From assembly GCF_021155765.1 (NCBI RefSeq), contig NC_060111.1, forward strand, positions 1 to 64,000: a DNA stretch of 64,000 nucleotides, given 5' to 3'. The stretch's first letter is position 1, and every line of letters starts with the position of its first letter. This document shows positions 11,265-23,200 of this stretch, piece by piece. The DNA is from Diprion similis (taxonomy: Eukaryota; Arthropoda; Insecta; Hymenoptera; Diprionidae). A program made the position numbers and the translations under genes. Below the pieces are notes generated by a model. That model saw nothing but the letters and a program-made list of their open reading frames with translations, was not told where the DNA came from and did not search any database.

Positions 11265-14200
11265 TTAGAAAACCTCTTTCCTGAAATTGAATCCAAACTG
11301 ATCACACTTATATCGCAAGATACGAGCTAGCTGCAGAGGGCCGCAGAAGAACACCGTTACCTTACCCTTTTTTTGATCTTGAAGCTGCTTGAACACTTTA
11401 TCCCAATTCGGACGACCGGCGTTGGTTCTCGTTTTCAACCCGGTGATAAGGTCGCGTTTTTCCTATAAGCATAAATAGCTCGACTCGTCAGAATCCGTTC
11501 AAGTAGTAAAAAATGGGGGAAAAAATGTTCGAACCTTTTCATGTAGCAAATCCATTGCTAATTGAAGTCCCACCGCTTTCATGTCGTTCTTCTGCAAGGC
11601 ACTCGTTATGTACATATGCATCTCTAGAAAGCGTTCCATCGTTGCTCCGAGTTCAGCCTGTTCCATTTCTAACTGCGATAGTAAATTGACAAACCATTCG
11701 AACGAGTGCTGGTCCCGATTTATCCAAAAGAAATCTACCTAAAGGTCATGTGTCAAACAGTCGTAACGATAAGATGTCGGCGATAGAGAAATCAAATATA
11801 TAACAATATTCAATACACAATGATTCTATTCTCACTAACTTTCCTCAAATGCATTACGGTTGGCGGTATTTCACTGGCCCAAGAAAATTTGCATTTTGGG
11901 CAGCAATGTCTCGCCTTCCAATATCTATGCATTATCGACTGAAGTATCGAGGCGAATGGGGTGACGCCAATACCAGTAGCGATTAGAACTGCATGCTGAG
12001 CTTGAAAAATATGACTGGACGGAGCACCATACGGCCCATCTAAATAAATCTGTAAATGCAATTATATCAGCTTTAAACTCAGGTAACAGGTGCACCGACA
12101 TTCACGATGGCCCTGGATATTTATAATCAAATTCTGTGCCTGCTCTCCTGTATGGATAATTGACAGTGACAGCTGTAGTGTATTTAACAACAAATAGTGA
12201 TCTACCGCCAAAGGTTTTCCGACGGGGTAATTGACAGGGGTGTGGAATGACTGCGATTTCTCATTCTCAGACTCTTCGACACTTTGGGGATGAAACACGC
12301 TGGCTTTTCCTTTTTCCACAGCAATCCCCGGAGGACTGCGAGTGTTCAACTCGTCTGTTTCTGCTGAAATCACATTATCATCATGTGGTAGGGTTGAGAG
12401 CTGCGTTTTCTCTATCGCCCTCTGACGTATAACCATACCGCGAACATGTTAAAGATTTTTAAAACTTACAATCTATAGTAACGACTGTATCGTCTGTTCC
12501 ACAATTGTCTAGGCTGGGTGTTTTGAACGCAATTATCGTCGGCTTCATTCGCATGTACCTGAAGCTTTGGGCCAAAGATTTATTTTGTGGACTCAAATAG
12601 GCCAGACCCAATGATTTCAGTCGCGCTCGCCTTATTTGCGATTCGTCAAAGCTCGGTTCTGACTCAGATCTCGCGTAGTCACGAAGTCTGGGAATGAGGA
12701 TGTACAATGGATGAATTAAATGGATTCGTGAAATATATACCTGTACGTATATTGTACCGTTGAATACTCACGCGAGTAATCGTTCCCTTTTTTTGTTCCT
12801 AATCCGCATGTCGGGCATCGAAATTGATTTTTCAAGTGGATGTTTGTTGCTCAATACTATCTTATGCAATTGCGCGTTGAGGGCCACTTTTTTAGGAAAC
12901 TGTCTGGGATCATCTGAAATATTTTACAATTCATGATACCTACTGTACGAGAGTCGGGAAATTATTTTTACATCATTTCTACGGTCGAACCGAAAACCGC
13001 ATTATTTTCCACTCACGCACGCTGACGTGAGACTTATTGAGCCCTGGATGGCTGCACCCGTCGTCACCTTCGAAACTCGGATTCGCCAGGGCTTTGGTTT
13101 CTTTCGCGCTGCCTGTAGTGGCCGTGGTTTTGATGCTTCTGCACAGGGTCACCTCGGAATTCCTGTAAATAATTTTGACCGAAGTCACGTCTACATTTGA
13201 TACATTTGAACCGGTCGAGCATAAACTTACGATGGTAACTTTTCGACGGTCTTCGTAGCTCCGGATGTTCTTTGGGCACAACATTCAACAGGTAAGACGT
13301 CTCCGCGGTGTAATTTCATCTGTTCCCTGTCAAAGTACGAATATAAAGTATTCGTCCATTCGCCAACACCACGAATATGAAGCCACATATAATCTATAAG
13401 CACGCAAATAATGTGAATGTTAGAAAAAGATGTCACATTCTTACAGTTTACGTTCTCACTTTATAGCTACTCGACAAAGGTCTACCGATAATACACTGTT
13501 AAAAATGTTTGTAAATTTATTACAGACTTACTACAAAGAAGTGTAGCTGAATAAAAAATTGTACGTCTCAAAGTGAATTACTAAACATTATCATTAAATT
13601 TGTAATGAAATTTTGTGATCTTGCTTAACTTGGTTGGAAAAACGCAGAAGCGTACTTTGAATTCACTAAATTGTGTAGTAAATGTATTATAGATATTTGT
13701 AAATTTACCATAAATTTGCTATACGGCATTTGAAATTTACTAAACATACTGCTGAATTTACGTGATAAATTTACACAGAAATTCGATTACACTCTGTTGA
13801 AATAAAAATCGATTGTAGCAAAAGCAATTAATATGCATCCCAATTAATTTCACTTTTTGATTTCGAATATTCCATAACTAGATTCGAAAATGTCGCATAT
13901 GGACTTTAAATTCCGTAATCAGATGTCGAATTTCCCAAGCCTGAGTTCTAAAATCACCCGAAAGAATTTTAGTTTTACTCGATAGTATGTTTTACACGTA
14001 TTGTACTTAACAAGTTTCTCAACAGTTTTTGGAAAATCATAAATATCCTTGTGAACCAAGACTGAAGTTGTGCGTGTATAAATCCTATACAAAATCCTTA
14101 ACAGTATCAGATTTTAGCAAAACCTAAAGAATTTCCATGATAATTTTGGAATTGTTTGACGAACTTTCAATTTCAGGCTGTTAAACCGTAAATTTGCTGA

Positions 14201-17200
14201 CTATTTAACAATTTACTACACTTGGAATGTAGATCCTCTGGTAAATGTATTTAAAATTGTATTGCGAGTACGAATTTGAAACGAAAATCTTATTGGTGAG
14301 TTTTCGGTGTCTGTAATATCCGTCATTCCCGTGTGGACTGTGTATTGTATTATCGATCAAATAAAGTCATAGAGTCCCACTCGTATGGTGAATTTAAGAA
14401 ACTGCAATGTGAAATTCCTGTAGGATAGAATAACCTTTATTCAAATTTACTACTACACACATAGCACTAACGTTCGGTGATTTTACTATAGGTATGTATG
14501 GTAAATGTCAACATTCTGGTTTAGAAATTACTTACCATATGTATAATAAATTTACAATACCAAATACGAATAATGCATCCTGTACTTTTTTGATTAATTT
14601 GCAACGGAAATATTTAATATTACACGATCTTGCATCTCCGCATGCCTCTATGGATTTCTGAGCGAGTGCGTAATTGCAATGTGCAATGGCTGAAACACTT
14701 CACGATAGAATATGATTTCAAGTTTATAGACCGACCTTCCTGTTCCGGTGCACTGCTGATGGTGAATGGATGCCATTCGTATTTTGCGACAGCTGGAATG
14801 TTGACGAAAACGTAATCACCAGGGTGAAAGTCAAAGTGGTTGGGCCTTTTTATAACGAGATGCGTAACTCTGGAGGGGAGGAGCAGCCCCGAGCAAATGT
14901 AAGTGTTTCCGCGCTCCGATCGTAGCCAGGCTACTCGACGGAGTCTCTCCATCAAGTACAGGGCGCAGGGCCCGACGAACCACTTCCAAAAATTTGGTCC
15001 ATGAAATATCAGCAAGATCCAAAAGGGCACGTAGAGTAAATGTGTCCAGTAAAATATCTGAAACACATTGTTGGTTACATTTCACGTATAGTATGTGACG
15101 ATAAAATATTCGAGCTTTCGAGCTAACTTGTACAACGAGTGCTCCTGCAAAGTTGATTTAACCAGACTCCTTTAGGCCCTCTCCGAATGCCATTCATACA
15201 CACCTCGAAGCAGCCCCCTCGCCTGACAAAGGGCATGGAACATATGATCATCACGGTCAGTATAAGAACCAGAGCAACACCGGTCGGATTGGCCGCACCG
15301 GGAACAAGGCCGAACAGCTTGGGCTGGCTGGTGAATATCCATTCGGCGTAGGTGTAATTTCCCTTATTTATTTCGTAATCGTTGACGACAATCAGTTCTG
15401 GAATTCGGTTAACAGGGACCACAATATATGGTTTTGTTAAACGTTCGTTTCTGCCGGCGGGTATCACAGAGTCATATGTATATATGCTTTATATATGGTG
15501 TCTATACATGTATAAATTTGCATGTGCGCGGGTATGTATGTTAAGGGTATATGAATAGTAGGATGGGCCAAAGAAAATTTTTTTTCTTCAGTTACCGTGA
15601 AAATATCGTTCAAGATGATGAAAAACAAATTCTGGTAAAGTTTGAGCGCTTAATATTAATATTGAGAGGTACCTCATTGTGAATTTTGATTTCCCATTTA
15701 CATAACACGGGAATTTTAATCGTTCAATTTCCTACAAAAATATGTATTTATTTCTACAGCACGCTAATTTGCTAGAACGCAATAAAATTCCAAATAAAAA
15801 AAATTAAAATTTCCCGTGTTATTTAAATGGGAAATCAAAAATCATCATGAGGTACCTCTCAATATTAAGGTGCATATAAAGACCCGTTGTACACCTCGAA
15901 AACGCGGGGATGCAAAATTCCTATACCGCTCAAGCGATCAGAGTGAAACTTGGGCAGTTAATGCCTTATTTTGGCAATAAGTGGAGCGTCTTTTTAATTT
16001 TTCAAAATTTTGAAAAAAAATTTACAGATTAGTTACCACCCACAGAAATTGGCCAAATTTTCACAGTTACACTGAATTGATCGAACTATCCGGTATGATG
16101 CCACTCGGCGGTGATGAAACACACATTTTGAGCCCAGTCCCATGAGATTTGATGGTTAATGGACGAAATGGCAGCTGATCTGGTTTTTGATTACGAAGTA
16201 CACCGAAATCTCATTTTGGCGACATTTGTTACCGACCTTTCATGAATGTCGGTAAATATCTTACCGACATTACACGCATACATTACCGGCATGCGCGTAA
16301 TATCGGTAACAAATGTCGCCAAAATGAGATTTCGGTGTACTTCGTAATCAAAAACCAGATCAGCTGCCATTTCGTCAATTCACCATCAAATCTCATGGGA
16401 CTGGGCTCAAAATGTGTGTTTCATCACCGCCGAGTGGCATCATACCGGATAGTTCGATCAATTCAGTGTAACTGTGAAAATTTGGCCAATTTCTGTGGGT
16501 GGTAACTAATCTGTAAATTTTTTTTCAAAATTTTGAAAAATTAAAAAGACGCTCCACTTTTTGCCAAAATAAGGCATTAACTGCCCAAGTTTCACTCTGA
16601 TCGCTTGAGCGGTATAGGAATTTTGCATCCCCGCGTTTTCGAGGTGTACAACGGGTCTTTATATGCACCTTAATATTAAGCGCTCAAACTTGACCAGAAT
16701 TTGTTTTTCATCATCTTGAACGATGTTTTTTCACGGTAACTAAAGAAAAAAAAATTCTTTTTTTTGCTTGGCCCACCCTATATAATGTACAGTTATGTAA
16801 AGATATAGTGCGTGATCCTTACTGAAATTGAACAGATGCATTATCGTATGGATAATACTGTAGAATCCGACGAGCACGCCGGTCGTTTTGTGAAGATAGA
16901 TATGCTGGTCCAATGGTATCACGGAGCTGAATCCATGCGTTCTCAGGAATGTAATAGAGTGTCGGAGCATTAGTATCAGAATAAAGGCACAATTGAAGTT
17001 CAGGCACTGACCTATAGAGGGTGAATAAAGCAACAGCTCACGTAAGTATCGTCGCCAGATAATAATGGCACCGTTCTAGACGGTCTGAATAACTTGCGCA
17101 TCGATCCGTAGATCGCTTGGTAAAATTCATTAGTAGTGAAATATCGGCAAGGTGTTACGGAAGAGCCTCTGCCACCTTTTGAGTTGGTTAAATTTTTGCG

Positions 17201-20200
17201 GAAATGTCAACCGACTTATAAAAATCAACAAGTGTACCGCAGCTGACTATACGTGAAATGCACTTATCGGTAGTATTATTTTTTTGACCTACAACGGCGT
17301 AACTGCAATCAAGACTCACCGCAAGCTCTGGCCAGAATGACAAATCCGTTGGAAGACTTGTACTGTATCGCTCTGGACACGAATAGCCCAGCATTGACAA
17401 TGAGAAATGCACTTGTGAATATTATGTAGACATAATTATTCTTGATGTAGGGCTTGGTAAGCTGATACGGCCTAAGAGCCGACAATCGGCGAACTGAGAA
17501 TTGCTGCTTCGGTTCTGGTTTCGGAGGTACCAGCCATCGATCGATGCTGCAGTATCAATTTCATTATAACGAAGTCCTCGCGAAAGCGAGCGAAATCGCT
17601 CGAGGGCAGTGTCACTGAAACTCACCTGATAGACAAATTCTCCAAAAGCCCGTCGTGTTTCTCCAGGACGCTTTTCAAGGATTCGAAGGTAATCGCGCCT
17701 CTGTTTTCTTGATCGGCGTCTTCGAACAGGGCGATGGTGAGATCCTCTATCTGATCCTCGCTGAATGTCATGCCATTTTCTTCCATGCAGGCGCGGATCA
17801 CATGCTGCAGTTCCCGGTGCTGAATCAATCCGTCGCCTGTTTTACATATCGGGAAGCTCGTCAATTATGTACATTATTACATTTAGACACGACGTTGTAT
17901 AGTTTCGTTACGATGACTGGATTCAAATGTGCTCACCGTCGATATCGTAGACTTTGAACAAAAACTTGATCTTGTCGTCGGGCGTTTTTCCCGCAAATTG
18001 ATGCATCGAGTCGAGAAACTCCTGAAGCGATATTGTTCCTGAATTGTCCTTGTCGAATATTTGAAACACCCTCTCGGTGAAGAATGGCTGAAAGTTTGTA
18101 TACAAGACATGGAATATCGAGTTATACATACAGGTATATTAACTGGTCGATGTACGACAAGCTTCCAAAATACGCTCAGTGTGCTTACGTTTTTAGATAT
18201 GACTATTTTTTTGAATTCCTCTCTTCTGATTTCCTCCTCATTTCCTACGGTCTGCTTGAAAATGTTTTCAAGATGCGCCAAACTCTCCTTGTCAAATCCG
18301 GCACGTGATCTGAGTTCAATACATTTCATTGAGATCTGCTATAATGAATCGATGAAAAATGATACTATACATAAAACGTATCTGTACCTTTAAGAGAAGT
18401 GAGTGGTTAGGCATAGTTGGGGGTAGTTAGGTTGGCAAATGGATGGGTCTGCATGGGTAGGTAGGTATGTATTTAGTTGGGTAGGTAGGAGAAGTGATAA
18501 TCCAAACTCACCGAATGCTGGTGATGCTGCCAACGAATTCCATTATTTGTCCCGTGGTCACGTACCCGGTACTTTCCAGGTCGAGAAACCGAAATATTTT
18601 TTCAACGATCTGTGAAGAAAAAAAATGTCGAGTCAAAGTTGGAAAAATACACGATGTAACGTGGAATAAATATGTACAATAGTTGGCTCACTCCTTTGGC
18701 TCTGAGAATTTGGCGAAACGTGAACGCCGTGACTGCCTCTTTGCCGCACAGCACGTAGGCAACACTTTCGAGCTGCTCGGCAAAGTCTATCTGCTTTTCC
18801 GTACTGTTTGAATAAATAAAATACGTTATCGCTACAGTTTTAATTACGTTCTTGCTTTCGCGGTACTCACGTCAATCTCTCCTTCAAAAATTCAATCCAG
18901 TCGTCCTGGATGAGCAATCCGTCCTGATCGTGATCGAACAGGATAAACAGTTTGTCTATGAAATTCTGAAACATATATGATTTAACCATATACATACATA
19001 TATGCATACACGCGCGCGCGCGCGTGTGTGTGTGTGTGTGTGATCTTTATTATACCAGGGCCGGTGGGAGCCGTAAGGCAAATAGTAAAGCGCTATCACA
19101 AAATGAAAATATACGTTACAAAAAAAGAAAACAACATTACATAAAATTACATAAACAAATAGATTTGTACATAACACATCATATGGAATTATCCAAAAGA
19201 TACGATCGATAAAGCTTCAGGTGGAGAGAGTAGTGACTTTGCGCTAAAAGGTTACAATCTAAGGACTGTAATAACTGTAAGAGATGACTAAAAGTCTTTA
19301 ACTAAGTTGCATGAATGTAAGAATAAAACTGTAAAACTTAAAAATAAATGCATAAATATTAAACAGCTAAAAAATTCAGAGGTACAAAGTCAAAATATAC
19401 AAATTAACTGTAGAAAATAAAAAAATAAATAAATGCAAGTGTAAAAATGACATCCAAAATAAAAACTGACATGTATACATATAAATGAGCTAAAACGGTT
19501 CATAAATATGAAGTATAAATGTAAAATAAAATCTAGGAACAAAAAACTATATGTGAAACAGGAAATCAGTACGATAATATTTAAAAATATAAAAATCGGA
19601 CGAAAATCATAAACGTGCAGAAGGAATGGCGAGTAACCTACTCCGCTCTAATGCCAGAAAATGTTCCCGCAACTTAGGCCTAAGAATATCAGGCGAAGAT
19701 GCAGCCCTGACTATGGCTTTACCAGACGCTGCAATTTTAGATTTAAATAATCGGTGAGATCATTATACACTACGCAACAGTAATCAATACGCAGCAGAAT
19801 AAGGGACGACACGAGCATTGTTCTGATTTCTTGTGAGAAGCATTGAGAGTGCAACCGGAGTTTGTGAAGAGTCCTGTGTACTCTGCGCGACACCTGCAAA
19901 ATATGACTATTCCGCGAGAGGTCGGCTGAAAGATGTACACCCAGGTTACACACAGAGTTGACGTCGGGCACGGCAACATTATTAATAAAAACGGTGGTAG
20001 CTGCAGGATTTTTAGTTGCCGGACATAAGGAGAGCTGCCTCGAATAATGGCCTTTGTCTTTTTGGCATTAAGATTGAGCGCATTTGAAGCAGCCCACCTT
20101 GCAACAGCCAAAGCATCTATATTTAATAGCTCTAAAGTAGACAATATATCCGCAGAGGTAGCGTGTAAATAAATTTGCAAGTCATCCGCAAATAATGCGT

Positions 20201-23200
20201 GCTTCGTAAACTGTAAAACTGATCGTAGCAGGATGAGCATTAGTAATGGAAATGAAATAGGTGATAAGCTCAAGCGCGGAAACAATATATAATATATGTA
20301 TAATACTCGTATATATTGCATCCTGCATATTTTTTCGTAACTTTTCTTTCAAAATGCACATGTGACAGGCTCTCGTCCAGGATCCTGAATTTACAGCAAT
20401 TCGGGCATATTTTCAAGCAAACGCGACAGCGAGAAGAGCCCGCGCGTTCAAACGAACGCCCTGTCGCGCGGTTATTTATTGCGGTAATTCGGTCCTTGGT
20501 TAAATCGGAGCAAGCCGAGCTATTGACTTGGATTAGTAATTGGAATGTGCGCGATATATGTAGCGTTGCGCTGCATGCGTATGGGCATTAGGAGAATCAT
20601 AGGTATACAGTATACTGGCATAGGATGTGGTATAGCCTTGGTCGGCAGTGGGGAGCGATAAGCTGAGAGTGAGTTGACGGTTGAGGAGGGTTTGCTCTGA
20701 AAATTGCTTGCCATACCGCAGTATACACCTGAGCTCTCGACACAATTGCAGTTGGTATGATATACTTGCACACGGACTCACATAAGCATAGACTTATGCC
20801 TGTGATTTGTAATATCTGCCTGCCCGAAGGCAAGCGGGGCGCGGCTTCACGCGGCTGACGAACAAAGCGACAAAATAATGGGCCAAGCTTCAAAATTTTA
20901 AAGTTGAAAAGCTGACAGGCCCTGTGCAACATAATTATGCGAATATGAATCTATTGTCCCGTATTAGTAGTGCAACGCTATTCTGCGAGCGTCGTCCGTA
21001 AAATGGTATACGGATAACCGCTGGAATGAAGCCCTGCCAGGCAATAGCACATTACGTGACGAGTGCGGGAAGTAGGTGATACCTGCCCCCCCCCCCCCCC
21101 CCCCGCGCCGAGTTATGTCTACTATTTTTTGATACAGCGTGCGGTAAGTTCGTTTTACTGTGCCTGTGGAGCGTGCGGTAAGTAAATGTTACCTTTACAG
21201 CGATCAATAAAATTGTAATAACAAAGTCCTACGCACTGTGTATTTACCAGATTATACTGTATACAGATTATGGGTCTTATAATCGATGGAAACGTACACG
21301 GCGCTAAGGAGCGAAGGAGACGCTCGGATTACTAACATCGATTGATAAAAGGTCGTATTAGCTTTTCTTTGCGTACGCCCTTTCTGTATGCTTATGTTAT
21401 TGTTCGCTCGATGTCACTGCCCCGATAGCTCAGTGCTCCCGAAACTATAATTTCACTTTCAATACTAACAATAATGATAAACAAACTTGAAAATCATCTT
21501 CCAAGTTTTGCACATCAAGCAAACAGCAACATAAACATACAGAAACAGCATACACAAAGGAAAACTGATATGACGTTTTATAATCGATCTTAGTAATCCG
21601 ACCGTCGCCCTCGCTCCTTAGCGCCGCGTTTGTATACAGCAATTATAAGACCCATAATCTGCATACAGTATCATCTGTTAAATACACAGTGCGTAGGACT
21701 TTGTTATTACAATTCTAGATATCGCTGTAAAGGTAACATTCACTTACCGCACGTTCCGCAGCCACGGTAAAACGAACTTACCGCACGCTCTGTCAAAAAG
21801 GTATTGTACCCAAAACGATCGTTCGTCTGCACAAATGCTGCTGGTGGAGGCAGGTAGTTCACCTGTAATACTTACATCTCAGGGGATGGGATACTGCGCT
21901 CATGGTAAAAGGAAACGAAAATCAAACCCGGACTGTACTTCGGTATAAGTTTTACGCGGCCGGGGTGTAATAATGTAAACGGGAATAATTGGCGACGGCG
22001 CAGCTGTACGATGGATTGGATTGTAGGATATAAACCGGAACAGGGCGATTGACTGCATTGACATTTTGTGGTATCGTTTCAAGGTTTTTTGCACAATCAC
22101 ATATCGTAGTGGCAATTGCAACTCATACCATCAGTGTTATCAATGCACGTCGTATGCATTATAGTTATATCTATAACGTGTATTTGTACACCACCTATCT
22201 CTCATAACGAAGCTTTTTCTATGTGCATCTTTCGTTAACCTACGCCCTGCATTCTCAATCTACGGGTTGTCGTGACTATATCGCGTTCCAGGAAATATAC
22301 TTCGTAGGTATGCTCATAATGTATAATAGATTGAGGGTAAACGCATCTGTATGTATATCGAATTACAAGATTCGGGCTCATTGGCATGAACAACTTATTA
22401 CACGGATTGCGAAAGTCAAGTGTGTCTCATATGTATATATACATACTATAGTACGTATATGTATACATCTACGCCGGATAGAAGTTAATTTTTATGCAAT
22501 TCGATACGATCGGTGAGATTATCATGTAAATACATAATGCTCACACACAGGTATATGCCTACAGCTTACGACGCGGCGGTGAATGTCGGTTGCGATCGCG
22601 CGAGCTGCAGCATGTGCGTTCAAGGTAAATCAAAGTTAATAAATAATGAAAGACAGCCGATTTGAAAAGTGTAATTCATTTAGCTGGTCCTTGAGGCTGC
22701 GAGCAGGTCGTGGAAGTAAAATTACCGATACGACAGGCATATTAAAATTTTACTATTATACCGTATTACGATGCATGTACAAGGCGATCGGAATCCATAA
22801 GCTTTCGCAAGCACTGCCGAATCAATTCTAAAACACCGAAACTTTCTAAATACGCACATGAAACGTCATAATTCCGATCGAATTCAAACTTCGAAATAGA
22901 GTCCCGCAAGCGTTTTCATACATCTAAAATTATTTTGACACGCACCAAGCGTCAACTGTTAGCAATTTAAGATTAACGGCCGATAGCGCCAATAGAGATT
23001 CAGATGTTTTATCACGAAATAATGGCTCAAAAACATAAAACATCATATTATTCGTGAACACTTCATCAAGTGTTATTTGGTAAAACATCAAAATTTTTAC
23101 GCAATCCTAATAATCGTAAGGAAAATCGATTTTCCTCATAATTATTAGGATTTCGTACAAATCTTGATGTTTTATGTCATTGTTGATTTCTACAACACGC

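Noticed and set aside
12062-12436. Taking the whole 124-codon frame as a NOX5 exon starting at its first Met
   Set aside because: The TTTCAG acceptor at 12364 joins in phase 1 with the previous exon, while acceptors nearer 12430 give stop codons. The tail beyond 12120 does not fit the family.
21421-21460. tRNA-like GATAGCTCAGTGCTCCCGAA
   Set aside because: No matching acceptor stem, anticodon loop or B box follows; it lies in the middle of a foldback element.
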